Assembly (NCBI GenBank): GCA_028867675.1
Contig: JAGWGA010000015.1
Location: 1 to 42,217, forward strand
Length of the DNA stretch: 42,217 bases
Direction: 5' to 3'
Source: Nitrososphaerota archaeon
GTDB taxonomy: Archaea; Thermoproteota; Nitrososphaeria; Nitrososphaerales; Nitrosopumilaceae
The notes under the pieces are model-generated. The model saw only the letters and a program-made list of their open reading frames with translations. It was not told the origin of the DNA and made no database searches. The position numbers and the translations under genes were made by a program. Of this stretch, positions 1 to 9,096 are shown piece after piece. Position 1 is the stretch's first letter. Each line of letters opens with the position of its first letter.

Positions 1-2
1 TA

Positions 3-2060
3 TCGCAGAATATGACTACAGGGCTTGTAATTCCATCTGATGATGACAGGGCTCAAGTCTTTACCGTTCATTTTTCAAATGGTTACATAAAAACACCTTT
101 TGACTATACATTTCTTAAATTTGCTCCATTTTCAAAGACTTATTCCATATTTGCATTGCCTGATTATACATTTGGCAATAAACCGCAATTCTATTTGGAA
201 TCCCTGCCAAGTAAAGGCAAAGATCAATTCTATCAACTGGTAAATAGCTATGTCAATCCTGGCGGTAACACACCACAACCATTTGATGCTTCAGTATCTC
301 TTACTAGTGGTGATGGAAGTGTCATACAGACATGGAGATATACAAAATGCGATATTACACAATATCAGCCATATTTTCAAAATGTAATAATTGTAAACAT
401 GTTTACAGAAAAATTCCAACCCGAGATTAGGGAAAGAGCAATCTTTCAATGTTCAGGATTATCTTTAGATGGTTTCAAGGGAACAACAGAACAAAATACT
501 ATGATTCAGGCAACAAATTTTGTTCCAAGCGATGTTGATAGGGCGCAGCTGTATGTTACAAAATTCTCAAATGGTGATTTTACAACTCCACAGACTTACT
601 ATACTTTTGCAGACTTTCAACCTGACCTTAGTGCAAGCAACCAAGTTAAAACTACATCACCTCAAATAAAATCATCATCATTTTCTTTGCTTTCATTACC
701 AAGCAAAGATAAGGTGGAATATTACAAATTAATCAGCAGATATGTCAACCCGACATACAAACCAGGACCATTTGATGTCTCAATTGAGACTGTCACTGGG
801 GATGGCACCATTGTAGAGATTTGGAAGTATCAAAAATGCCAAGTAACGAATTACAAGACATATCTTCAAAGCTCACTTCTTTTTTATTCCATGAGTGGGA
901 AGAAAGGTATCACTGAGACTTGGGACAGTACGACATTTCAATGCACTGGATTTTCAATAAAATTTGGCGGTGGTATTGAAGATTTGTCAAAACAACAAGT
1001 AATTCCAAGTGATGAAAACAGAGTCATGGCATATGTCATACACGTGACAAGTGCTGAATTTACTTCAACACAAACAAATGGTCTTGTCCAAGAGTTTGAC
1101 ACCCTTAGCAACCAGCAATTCCAAACTGAATCACTTTCAAACAAATACAGTAAGGGACTGTACTATATGGCAAGTAAATACATCAATCCTGGAACAAAAC
1201 CGGAATTATTTGATGTTGAAACAGAATTAATCACAGGTGATGGAACAAAATTGTATTCTATACAATACCCAAAATGTAATGGTGTTGACTATTCTATATT
1301 CTTGGATGATAGTATTGCTGATGCCAAGTTTGGAACTCCGATAAAATTTGAAATTAGAGATAAAACAATTATTCAATGCTCTGGCGTAAATGCTATAATT
1401 CTTCCTAAAGACAAACCTACTAATATCATAGGTCCTGTGGTTCAAAAGGCAATTGGTGTACCTGATGATAAGGTTACATGCAACCAAGGTTTTCAACTGA
1501 TGGTAAGACTACCACATGAAAATACGGTCTGTGTAAAAATCAATCATATATCAGATTTGATCAATAGAGGATGGCAAAAGGGAACAACAAACCAAACTCT
1601 TTCAACTCTGATAAGGCCAGTTATTCCAACATCTGATGAGAGGGCAATGTCAATTAGAGCAACATTCCAAGGTACTGATATTCCAACACAAACAATTGGA
1701 ACATTCTCAAAGTTTGTGCCCATATCGCAAGACTCTCCAACTGACCCATCACATCCTCTTTCTGGTGGTGTTCCACTATTTTATCTAGAATCAATGCCAA
1801 GTAAAGACAAAACATCTGTCTATCACTTGGTGAGCATGTACGTCAATCCTGGAATAAAACCAAATCCATTTGATGTAAAAATTGACATACTAAATGGTGA
1901 TAACAGCACTTTACAGTCTTGGAGTTTTGGCAAGTGTCAAATTACAAACTATGAACCATATCTTGATGAAAATTCATTGTTATACAAATACCACCTGAAA
2001 TGGCAATCTGAAATTAAAGATAGGACAACATTTAGCTGTTCTGGTCTAAATCTTGGATGA
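3..2060 (+). CDS. Four-repeat extracellular protein, 5' end missing
   Basis: The reading frame is open to the left edge, so the first ATG at 12 is probably internal and any signal peptide lies outside the window. Counted from that ATG, four related domains of about 140-160 residues start near residues 8, 171, 330 and 537. Each carries an (I/V)PSD..R opening, a SLPSK(D/G)K.. segment, a Y(V/I)NPG..P..FDV segment, a TGDG motif, a KC.(I/V)..Y motif and a closing QCSG. The two cysteines per domain suggest one disulfide each. A separate segment near residues 480-530 (VTCNQGFQL...CVKI...LINRGW) resembles a short cysteine-paired module common at the C-terminus of thaumarchaeal secreted proteins, here placed internally. 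A surface location is inferred. No enzymatic motif is visible and the function is unknown. Confidence 0.8.
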   Translation, partial: SQNMTTGLVIPSDDDRAQVFTVHFSNGYIKTPFDYTFLKFAPFSKTYSIFALPDYTFGNKPQFYLESLPSKGKDQFYQLVNSYVNPGGNTPQPFDASVSLTSGDGSVIQTWRYTKCDITQYQPYFQNVIIVNMFTEKFQPEIRERAIFQCSGLSLDGFKGTTEQNTMIQATNFVPSDVDRAQLYVTKFSNGDFTTPQTYYTFADFQPDLSASNQVKTTSPQIKSSSFSLLSLPSKDKVEYYKLISRYVNPTYKPGPFDVSIETVTGDGTIVEIWKYQKCQVTNYKTYLQSSLLFYSMSGKKGITETWDSTTFQCTGFSIKFGGGIEDLSKQQVIPSDENRVMAYVIHVTSAEFTSTQTNGLVQEFDTLSNQQFQTESLSNKYSKGLYYMASKYINPGTKPELFDVETELITGDGTKLYSIQYPKCNGVDYSIFLDDSIADAKFGTPIKFEIRDKTIIQCSGVNAIILPKDKPTNIIGPVVQKAIGVPDDKVTCNQGFQLMVRLPHENTVCVKINHISDLINRGWQKGTTNQTLSTLIRPVIPTSDERAMSIRATFQGTDIPTQTIGTFSKFVPISQDSPTDPSHPLSGGVPLFYLESMPSKDKTSVYHLVSMYVNPGIKPNPFDVKIDILNGDNSTLQSWSFGKCQITNYEPYLDENSLLYKYHLKWQSEIKDRTTFSCSGLNLG

Positions 2061-2261
2061 CTGAATAGCTAATCTAAGGTCAATTTGGTGTCAATGATCA
2101 ACATAATATAGTTGAAAATTGTCGTTTTCCTGTTTTTACCATTTATTTCCATTTATTACGAATGAGAAAACCGTCATACAATATATCTCTGAAAAACACC
2201 ATTTGCAAATCTTGCTATACAAAATAATTTCAGGGATTAATGCTGTAAGGAATAATCTTCT

Positions 2262-3689
2262 CTAAATGTAAAACTCGAGAAGTTCTTCCTTGTCTGATTT
2301 TGTTTTAAATTTTCCAGATTGAATTGCAGCCTTGAATACTTTGAAATCCTTTTCCACCTGGTCTGCATATGCTGTTGAATATTGTACCAATGCATCATCA
2401 AAATTTTCTTTTGATCCCAAATATCCTGAAATCCTTGATGCGTCACCGGCTTTTGAATGGGCCCTTGCAAGTGCCCAACCACACATTTCCGCATAATCTG
2501 ACAAAAGCCTTGGCTTCCTAACGTTTTCCATATTTAATGTAACTTTCATGTCATGCAGTTGACGAACATAGTAATCATGTCCGCTATCTGACCTGAACCA
2601 ACCAAGAAATATGTCGCTTGCAGATTGCATGAGACGCTGTCCGTGTACTATGCGATACCCTTGGTGTTCATAACGACTTTTGCCGTCTGGATTCTCTAAT
2701 ACTGATCTGCGAGCTTCTTTTATTTGAAGAAATAATGGTTCTGATCCATCTGCATACAACAAAACAACAATGCAGCGTGTTCCCACACTTCCTATTCCTA
2801 CAACCTTGATAGATATGTCCTCTACTTGATACCGGTCTAGTAATATTCGTCTGTCTTCTTGGAGTGATGTCTTGTATGCATTTGCATATTTTCCAAATCC
2901 TTCCACATTTTTAATATCTTTGTAGTAATGATAGAGAAGTGGCGGTTCATCTTTTATTCTTGGGTGTCCTTTTACACCACTTGTTAGCTTTGGAAATAAT
3001 GTCTCTGACGTTCTAGAAATAGCTCGCACTTCAGCTTTTTTCAAACGTATCTCAGCATCTTTATCTTTTTTAAAATAATCTTCAAGTTTTTCTACAGTAA
3101 TTTTTTCATACCATCTATCAAGTATGCTCATTTGTGTAAACTCTAGCATTCTTGTTCTATAAGAGAAAGTAACTTGCCTAGCTGCATCTTCTACATTATC
3201 TTTAGAAAAACCAAGCTCCCTTGCAGCAAGGACAAAGCTTACAGCAAGTCGTTTGATATCCCACTCCCAAGGTCCTGGAAAAGTTTCATCAAAATCGTTA
3301 ATATCAAAAACGAGACTTCGCTCCGGTGTTGCAAATCCTCCAAAGTTTAGTAGGTGACAATCACCGCACACCTGAATTGTTATGCTAGATGCGGGTGAAT
3401 TTGCAAGGTCACTTGCTTGTATGACTGAAGAACCTCGAAAGAATTTGAAAGGTGATTCTGACATTCTCTGATATCTTATTCCGACAAGACCTGGAATTCT
3501 ATCCATATTGGATTCTTCTAATAGCTGTATTGGGTCACATGTACGCAAAGAAGTACTCCATACGGCATGCTTACTACGTGGGCATTTTTCCCGAAGGGCT
3601 TTGCCTTGTTGAATCTTTTCTTCCCTTGTTAGAGTTTTATTTTCCATGTGAGACAATATTGTAATCTCACTAGTTTTTTTACTTTTCAT
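2262..3689 (-). CDS. DUF2252 family protein
   Basis: This 475-residue protein matches the DUF2252 family along most of its length. The recognisable landmarks are QVCGDCHLLNFGGFA near residue 106, FDINDFDET about 20 residues later and PWEWDIKRLA shortly after. These resemble the nucleotide- and metal-binding pattern of aminoglycoside-phosphotransferase-like kinases, to which the family is thought to be distantly related. No substrate is established. No signal peptide or membrane segment is seen, so it is probably cytosolic. The ATG at 3689 is taken as the start; a second ATG at 3647 (MENKTL) is an alternative. It is transcribed divergently from the secreted-protein gene to the right with only about 30 bases between them, so their promoters must overlap. 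Confidence 0.85.
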   Translation of the reverse strand: MKSKKTSEITILSHMENKTLTREEKIQQGKALREKCPRSKHAVWSTSLRTCDPIQLLEESNMDRIPGLVGIRYQRMSESPFKFFRGSSVIQASDLANSPASSITIQVCGDCHLLNFGGFATPERSLVFDINDFDETFPGPWEWDIKRLAVSFVLAARELGFSKDNVEDAARQVTFSYRTRMLEFTQMSILDRWYEKITVEKLEDYFKKDKDAEIRLKKAEVRAISRTSETLFPKLTSGVKGHPRIKDEPPLLYHYYKDIKNVEGFGKYANAYKTSLQEDRRILLDRYQVEDISIKVVGIGSVGTRCIVVLLYADGSEPLFLQIKEARRSVLENPDGKSRYEHQGYRIVHGQRLMQSASDIFLGWFRSDSGHDYYVRQLHDMKVTLNMENVRKPRLLSDYAEMCGWALARAHSKAGDASRISGYLGSKENFDDALVQYSTAYADQVEKDFKVFKAAIQSGKFKTKSDKEELLEFYI

Positions 3690-3721
3690 TGTAGGACCTA
3701 GACAATCCTTATGACTGATAA

Positions 3722-5035
3722 TTGGGATATAGTATACACTTGAAAGCCGTTCTTTTTGGCCTATTCATCATACCTATTCTGATATTAACAAGCATTCTTG
3801 GAAATACACATGCTGTTTGTTCAACTGGTGCTAGCGGTTCAAGCTTGTGTGCAGGTCCTGATTTTAGTGCAACTCTGGATAAAACAAATTATCAAAGTAA
3901 CGATTTTCCGTTAATCACAATCTCTGGACCGGCTGACAAAGTTCTCAGTGTTAAAGTTCTTGATTCTGCGTCATTACAAATGCTCTCTGACACAGTAATC
4001 ATGGGAGAAAATGGAAAAATGACTTATTCCTTTGGTTTATCTAAATTTAGCTTTAGTAAATATCAAGTTCAAGTAAGCGATGGCATTAGCATCATAAAAC
4101 TAAATTTTTCTGTAGGTGAATCTTCTAAACAATTACCAAAAAGTGCATCTCCGAGAACTGACCAAGCTTACTTGATGATTTACACAAATGTATCCTGGCA
4201 GGCAACAATTCAGACTTCATCTGACAATATCTCAATTAATGGGAATACTGATACAAAATATTCTTTTACTTGTGCTGATGATGACACATACAATATAACA
4301 ATACAAAGTCCATCACGTAAAGGAAACGGCATCCAACTATGGACTGTTGCTAATCTGATGCAGGATGGAAAGATGCTAGATGTTGGAGAAAACCATGTCG
4401 CAAACGGTCAGTTAACTCTGTCAGGCAAGTGTCATGTATCTCAATTTCCATTGTCTAATAACGGGCTGATCTATTTTACAACGGATAGAACATCTTATCG
4501 TCCTGGAGATATGATTCAAGTCTCTGGATACATTTTACCCTACATGCAAAGACAACAATATGTCCTAACATGTACTGTTCAAAACTCTCAAGGTATGGCA
4601 GTCCAAACCGACAGTACTGGTTTTATGACTCTGAATACTTTTGGTTTTAATATCGTTACAAGAGGCGGTCTGTGGAAACCAGACACGTATAAAATTACAT
4701 TAGAACTTGCCAAATCAACAGCAGAGACAAAGGTCATGCTTACATCTATTGCACAAAAGCAATTCGGTACATCCCAGTCTACAAACATCATACCTGCATC
4801 ATTTAAAATAATTGCAAAAGACTGGGTAGCTGGAAAGACTAGTGATGACAAATTCATACAAACAGTACAAGGCATGATAAAACAGGGAATACTCAAGATT
4901 CCATACTATAATGCTCCTGCAACATCGACTCAAACACTACTTTCTTGGATAAAATCAAGTACTAATTTATGGTTGAATGGAAAAATGTCTGACGATGATT
5001 TTGCAAATGTATTAAAACATCTAAACCTTGGATGA
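3722..5035 (+). CDS. Secreted protein with degenerate thaumarchaeal C-terminal W-G-sDdeF repeats
   Basis: A hydrophobic signal peptide (LFGLFIIPILILTSILG) is followed by beta-rich sequence with segments such as TLDKTNYQSNDFPLITISG and YFTTDRTSYRPGDMIQVSG. These look like macroglobulin- or Ig-type domains (residues about 50-130 and 250-340). The last 80 residues hold two degraded copies of a module frequent in thaumarchaeal secreted proteins, roughly W..G..SDd.F...v...I..GIL.IP and W.nGk.SDddF. The protein probably sits outside the membrane; its function is unknown. The start is uncertain: TTG at 3722 or the in-frame TTG at 3740, which gives a cleaner signal peptide (MKAVLFGLF). It converges with the next gene, with only 10 bases between stop codons. 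Confidence 0.75.
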   Translation: MGYSIHLKAVLFGLFIIPILILTSILGNTHAVCSTGASGSSLCAGPDFSATLDKTNYQSNDFPLITISGPADKVLSVKVLDSASLQMLSDTVIMGENGKMTYSFGLSKFSFSKYQVQVSDGISIIKLNFSVGESSKQLPKSASPRTDQAYLMIYTNVSWQATIQTSSDNISINGNTDTKYSFTCADDDTYNITIQSPSRKGNGIQLWTVANLMQDGKMLDVGENHVANGQLTLSGKCHVSQFPLSNNGLIYFTTDRTSYRPGDMIQVSGYILPYMQRQQYVLTCTVQNSQGMAVQTDSTGFMTLNTFGFNIVTRGGLWKPDTYKITLELAKSTAETKVMLTSIAQKQFGTSQSTNIIPASFKIIAKDWVAGKTSDDKFIQTVQGMIKQGILKIPYYNAPATSTQTLLSWIKSSTNLWLNGKMSDDDFANVLKHLNLG

Positions 5036-5045
5036 TGATTTTATT

Positions 5046-5606
5046 TTAAGAAAATTTTAGTGCGTTAATTACCAAAGCATTGGTATTGGCATTGTGATCA
5101 TCTGTGACACTTAGAACCAAGTTCGATACTTCCATGTTTGCGCCTGGTGTAATGTGGAATGTCACGTAGACATATGGTTGAGTGGAACTATAGTCTGCAG
5201 TTATGGAACCAATAAGTTTATGGGGATCAACAACTGCAACATAATGATTTCTCATTGTATATTGAACATATGTATCGCCATAAGCAAAGCTGTTTCCTTG
5301 TACATTAACTCCAAGTGTAACTGATTTTATAGTTGATGGGCCTGCACTATCAAACATTTTGAGAGTAACTGTAGATGATTTTCCTACTGGTAGAATCTGT
5401 GGTGTTGTAAATTTTTGAGAAAACTTTGAAATATCAAAGATTTGCCCATTAATTGTTAACCCATCAGCATAATTGTTTATCTTTCCACCGCCAAATGAGG
5501 GAGGGTGAGAAAATACTGCATATGCTGACATGTTATGTCCTGCAACTGCAGAACATAGCAAAAGAATTACAGTCAATGACGCTAATTTTACAAAGCTATT
5601 TTTCAT
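5046..5606 (-). CDS. Secreted hypothetical protein
   Basis: About 186 residues beginning with a clear signal peptide (MKNSFVKLASLTVILLLCSA), followed by small and polar residues typical of an exported beta-sheet protein. The ATG at 5606 is chosen because it places the signal peptide at the N-terminus; the open frame continues upstream to a TTG at 5654 but that segment adds nothing recognisable. No cysteine pair, catalytic motif or membrane anchor is seen in the mature part. It contains a glycine-rich stretch (PPSFGGGKINN) just after the presumed cleavage site. The product is not recognised, and a surface or pseudoperiplasmic role is only inferred. Confidence 0.7.
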   Translation of the reverse strand: MKNSFVKLASLTVILLLCSAVAGHNMSAYAVFSHPPSFGGGKINNYADGLTINGQIFDISKFSQKFTTPQILPVGKSSTVTLKMFDSAGPSTIKSVTLGVNVQGNSFAYGDTYVQYTMRNHYVAVVDPHKLIGSITADYSSTQPYVYVTFHITPGANMEVSNLVLSVTDDHNANTNALVINALKFS

Positions 5607-5748
5607 GATGTATCTATTTTTTTTACCAAAATAAAGGATCAAGTTGTTTATCAATTGTGATAATCACCGCTGCTAGAACTATTCCACTAATATTGACACT
5701 ATTTTTCTCATTTGCATTTTGATAATTATGATGATTTAATTAATTGAA

Positions 5749-6057
5749 ATGAATGTGCAATACATGTCTCCAAAAAAGCTCATACTGATAGGTTTGGGAA
5801 TTTTTGTAGGTATGTTGCTAGCATTTGGTGCAAGTGATATGACACTAGTATTGAAGGAAAAGACACAGGCGCAAAAAGACTTTTTTAATTTGATTGCTCG
5901 TTTGGCTTCTATTGCCTCAATATCTGTATTGGTTTTAACTCGTCTCAAAAAGATACCGATGAGGCCTACATGGTCTTACTTTGTAACAGGAGCGGCAGCA
6001 ACTTTTACTGTATTTAATCTTGTGATAATTCCACTAGTTCCAGGACTTTCAGGATAA
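5749..6057 (+). CDS. Small membrane protein, about 102 residues
   Basis: The protein has three hydrophobic stretches, at about residues 11-30 (LILIGLGIFVGMLLAFG), 46-63 and 77-97, with a basic loop (RLKKIPMRPTW) between the second and third, so it is probably a three-helix membrane protein. ATG at 5749 is taken as the start; a second ATG at 5764 (MSPKKL) is possible. An AT-rich TATA-like element (GATAATTATG) lies about 26 bases before the first ATG, which favours it. The family is not recognised. It converges with the glutamine amidotransferase gene, with only nine bases between stop codons. Confidence 0.65.
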   Translation: MNVQYMSPKKLILIGLGIFVGMLLAFGASDMTLVLKEKTQAQKDFFNLIARLASIASISVLVLTRLKKIPMRPTWSYFVTGAAATFTVFNLVIIPLVPGLSG

Positions 6058-6066
6058 TTATTTTAT

Positions 6067-6756
6067 TCAAAGATTAAACTCTGACTTGAAATTTTTATAA
6101 AATATTTCTAGATTTTCCTTTACTATTCCAATATTGAAAGGAATCTGTCTCTCAATGGATACCGGATCAATATACGACACCTTGCTTAGTTCATCTCTAG
6201 ATTTTTCTAGCCACAGTTTGATGGTGGGCTCATCTACTTCAAGGTGAAACTGAACGCCAATTGCACTTCCTACCCTTATTGCTTGATTCTGATAATTCTT
6301 TGAATGTGCCAATCTTGTGGCATTCTCTGGCAAATCAAATGTATCACCATGCCAGTGAAAAACAAGTGTGGGGCTCTTCATTCCACTAAATATGTTGGAT
6401 TTTTCTGTATTATCAAATTCAATATCATTGTAAAACCCAATCTCTTTTTTTGGTCCCTTGTATACTCTAGCACCAAAGGCTTTTGCTATTAGTTGAGACC
6501 CAAGACATATCCCTAATACTGGGATATTTTTTCTCACCGCATCACGAATCAAGTCTAACTCTTTTTTTAGATGTGGTAAATCATCATTTGCACTCTCTGG
6601 AGCTCCCAGAATGATTATCGCGTCAGGTTTCATGTCTGGAATGTCTTCGTTTTTTGCAAGAACTGTCTTTATTTCAAAACCATCTTTTTTTAGCAGATCT
6701 CCTAGTAGGCCAATTCCTTCGATCTTTGTATTTTGAATTACTAGAATCTCTGACAT
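6067..6756 (-). CDS. Class I glutamine amidotransferase (GMP synthase subunit-like)
   Basis: A single-domain class I glutamine amidotransferase of 229 residues. The nucleophile is Cys84 in GICLGSQ, and the catalytic His171 and Glu173 lie in VQFHLE. An FHWHGDTFDLP segment (from about residue 133) is characteristic of the GuaA-like stand-alone amidotransferases. Such proteins hydrolyse glutamine and pass ammonia to a partner synthetase, or act as gamma-glutamyl peptidases on small peptides or conjugates. No synthetase partner is adjacent, so the acceptor is unknown. It is cytosolic by the lack of any signal or membrane segment. The gene is divergent from the Toprim gene with about 43 bases between them. 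Confidence 0.88.
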   Translation of the reverse strand: MSEILVIQNTKIEGIGLLGDLLKKDGFEIKTVLAKNEDIPDMKPDAIIILGAPESANDDLPHLKKELDLIRDAVRKNIPVLGICLGSQLIAKAFGARVYKGPKKEIGFYNDIEFDNTEKSNIFSGMKSPTLVFHWHGDTFDLPENATRLAHSKNYQNQAIRVGSAIGVQFHLEVDEPTIKLWLEKSRDELSKVSYIDPVSIERQIPFNIGIVKENLEIFYKNFKSEFNL

Positions 6757-6799
6757 GTGTTCTGAAAATTGCTTAATACCCTAGCTTGTAAATAAGTTT

Positions 6800-7171
6800 G
6801 TGAATATTGACTTCGAGGACATTTCTAAAGTAAAGGATTTTGTCAAGTCTCTAAATTCTAAACATGGTATAGTAGTTGTTGAAGGAAAACGTGATGAGGA
6901 TGCCTTGAAAAAATTGGGCTATACAGGAAAGATCTGTCAATTTCACAGCTTTAAAGGATTGATAAAATTTGCAGATAGTATGCCAAAATACAAAAATCTC
7001 ATACTGTTGCTTGACGCTGACAGAAAGGGAAGATATCTTACAAAGAGAATCATTTCTCAGCTTCAACACAGGATGACCATCGATCTATCATACCGGAAGG
7101 ATCTGACTGTTATAACAAAAGGTAGAGTCAAAAATGTCGAAGATCTTGTTCTGTATGAAATTGGGGTTTAA
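6800..7171 (+). CDS. Small Toprim-domain protein
   Basis: The 123-residue protein is essentially one Toprim domain. It has the acidic motif VVVEGKRDEDAL at about residues 25-36, with the conserved glutamate, and the metal-binding LLLDADRKGR at about residues 68-77. This fits the small archaeal Toprim proteins related to RNase M5 and to the DnaG and topoisomerase catalytic folds, which are expected to bind Mg2+ and act in phosphodiester transfer. The exact substrate is unknown. A GTG start at 6800 is used. It lies upstream of dnaG on the same strand, with a 78-base gap that contains a separate candidate dnaG promoter. The adjacency of two Toprim proteins suggests a nucleic-acid role, but this is inference. 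Confidence 0.82.
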   Translation: MNIDFEDISKVKDFVKSLNSKHGIVVVEGKRDEDALKKLGYTGKICQFHSFKGLIKFADSMPKYKNLILLLDADRKGRYLTKRIISQLQHRMTIDLSYRKDLTVITKGRVKNVEDLVLYEIGV

Positions 7172-7249
7172 CCATGGGGAAAAAATGAATAAGCACTTAT
7201 ATCGAACCATTCAGAAAAATAATTGATCAAAAATTAAGAGGATAATGAT

Positions 7250-8395
7250 TTGGTATACACAGGAATTGTCAAGTATCATGTTAAGCTCAGCTTCGAAGTC
7301 GACGGATTAGTTGAAAAGGCAGATATCATAGGCGCAATTTTTGGCCAGACAGAAGGTCTGCTTGGCCCGGAGATGAACCTAAACGAACTCCAAAAGATGT
7401 CGAAGGTAGGACGAATAGAGGTCAATACTACGGCATCGTCTACTCAAACAAAGGGAGATGCCTTGATTCCAATGAGTACTGATATCAACACTGCTGCACT
7501 TATTGCGGCAGCCATCGAAAGTATAGATAAAGTAGGTCCATTTCAAGCCAAATTCAAATTAGATGCTATTGACGATGTTAGAACTGCCAAGAAAAAAGAG
7601 ATTGTAGATAGAGCAAAGGATATCGTCCAAAAGTGGTCTACAAAGACAATCAGCGAAGGAGAAGAGATGCTCAAGGATGTGTCTGATATTGGATCTTCAG
7701 GAAAGATTGCTGCATTTGGAAGAGAAAAACTTGCATGTGGTTCTGGCGTATTTGATTCACCATGGATAATTCTAGTAGAAGGCAGAGCAGATGTGATAAA
7801 TCTATTACGAGCAGGTTTTGATAATGCACTTGCAATTGAAGGTGCAAGAATCGATGAATCCATAAAATCACTTTGTGATTCAAAATCAAAAGTAGTTGCA
7901 TTCCTTGATGGAGACAGAGCAGGTGGATTCATACTAAAAGAATTAAAATCTCTAGTTAACGTCGATGTAGTTCACAGAGCACCAGAAGGTGTAGAGGTTG
8001 AAGAATTGACTCCAATACAAATTGCAGAAATTCTAAAAGAAACTGCAGAAGATATGAAAAAGGAGACTGCAAAACCTGCACTCAAGGATGTAAAAGATGA
8101 ACCAATTGCTAATCTAGTAAAGAAGGTATATCCAGAACTCAATGAATCATTAGAAGCAATTGCACTTGATGATAGTGCAAACACTGTTTTCAAGGTTCCA
8201 GTAAGTGAAGTTGTAGGAAAACTTCTTCCAGGTTCTGGTATAAAGTATCTAGTACTTGATGGAATTATTACACAAAGATTAGTTGACTCTGCAAAACAAG
8301 CTGGAATTGGGTATCTAATTGGTCATAGGATGGCTAATCTAAAATCCACTGATGGATTGACACTCAAAACATTTACAGAGCTTGGCGTTGCATAA
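7250..8395 (+). CDS. dnaG: Archaeal DnaG-like primase
   Basis: A 381-residue protein matching archaeal DnaG. It has an N-terminal archaea-specific domain starting MVYTGIVKYHVKLSF, a central Toprim domain with IILVEGRADV near residue 172 and FLDGDRAGG near residue 217, and a C-terminal region without the bacterial zinc-binding domain. Archaeal DnaG is reported both to prime RNA synthesis and to associate with the exosome in RNA degradation, so either role is possible. The start is a TTG preceded by an AGAGG Shine-Dalgarno-like motif about eight bases upstream; the nearby ATG at 7245 is out of frame. A TATA-like CTTATATCG near 7195-7203 implies a short leader. The ribK gene follows after five bases, so the two are probably co-transcribed. 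Confidence 0.93.
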   Translation: MVYTGIVKYHVKLSFEVDGLVEKADIIGAIFGQTEGLLGPEMNLNELQKMSKVGRIEVNTTASSTQTKGDALIPMSTDINTAALIAAAIESIDKVGPFQAKFKLDAIDDVRTAKKKEIVDRAKDIVQKWSTKTISEGEEMLKDVSDIGSSGKIAAFGREKLACGSGVFDSPWIILVEGRADVINLLRAGFDNALAIEGARIDESIKSLCDSKSKVVAFLDGDRAGGFILKELKSLVNVDVVHRAPEGVEVEELTPIQIAEILKETAEDMKKETAKPALKDVKDEPIANLVKKVYPELNESLEAIALDDSANTVFKVPVSEVVGKLLPGSGIKYLVLDGIITQRLVDSAKQAGIGYLIGHRMANLKSTDGLTLKTFTELGVA

Positions 8396-8400
8396 AATTA

Positions 8401-9096
8401 ATGTCTGAGCTAAAGATCCAGCATATTCTAACTCTTGCAGAACTTTTTACCAAAGGTGCTCGCTATAATTTTATCCCGATAACTACATCTACTTTGGGAA
8501 AAAGTATAAAAAAATCACAACAAGCTGCATCAAAACATCTCTTAGAACTTGAGGCAAATGGATACATAGAAAGACTACGAAGTGGCCAAAAGGTCTCAGT
8601 CAGAATAACAACAAAAGGTCATTCAGACATGGTAAAAATATTTTCTACACTAAAATCAAGTCTTGAATCGATTCCTGCTTATTTGGAATTCAAGGGAACA
8701 ATTAGTTCCGGAATGGGAGAAGGTGCATACTATATGTCAATGAAAGGATACACAAAACAATTCAAGACAAAGCTTGGATACATTCCATTTCCTGGTACAC
8801 TAAATGTGAAACTAAAAGACAAGGAATCAGTCGAGGCCAAACGTTCACTTGATGCTTATCCTGCAATAATGGTTGATGGTTTCTCAGATGGCAAGCGAAC
8901 ATACGGATGGGTAAAGTGTTATCCTGCAAAAGTAAACAACATCGATGCAGCACTAATTCTCTTAGAGCGTACTCATCATGATGATTCTATTATAGAACTA
9001 ATCTCAAAAGAGAATATCAAAAAGACCGCAAAACTTTCTACTGGTTCTAAGATATCTATACGAGTTCCACTAGATACAAAAAATATTCGAGATTAA
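8401..9096 (+). CDS. ribK: CTP-dependent riboflavin kinase with N-terminal winged helix
   Basis: Archaeal RibK phosphorylates riboflavin to FMN using CTP (EC 2.7.1.161). The C-terminal kinase domain starts near residue 98 with FKGTISSGMGEGAYYMS, followed by LGYIPFPGTLNVKL, both characteristic of the family. Residues 1-90 form a winged-helix domain (TLGKSIKKSQQAASKHLLELEANGYIERL), as in the longer archaeal RibK proteins annotated as regulator/kinase fusions; it could let the enzyme bind DNA and report flavin status, but that is inference. The gene follows dnaG by five bases. Its stop codon overlaps the stop codon of the convergent FAD synthetase gene by four bases, so the two steps of FAD synthesis are back to back. 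Confidence 0.92.
   Translation: MSELKIQHILTLAELFTKGARYNFIPITTSTLGKSIKKSQQAASKHLLELEANGYIERLRSGQKVSVRITTKGHSDMVKIFSTLKSSLESIPAYLEFKGTISSGMGEGAYYMSMKGYTKQFKTKLGYIPFPGTLNVKLKDKESVEAKRSLDAYPAIMVDGFSDGKRTYGWVKCYPAKVNNIDAALILLERTHHDDSIIELISKENIKKTAKLSTGSKISIRVPLDTKNIRD

Noticed and set aside
2162-2227. Short ORF with a CxxC pair (MRKPSYNISLKNTICKSCYTK)
   Set aside because: Only 21 codons, no start signal and no neighbour coupling; treated as chance in an otherwise featureless AT-rich spacer between the first gene and the DUF2252 gene.
2237-2494. Minus-strand 85-codon ORF
   Set aside because: It lies inside the 3' part of the DUF2252 gene in another frame on the same strand and has no protein-like features.
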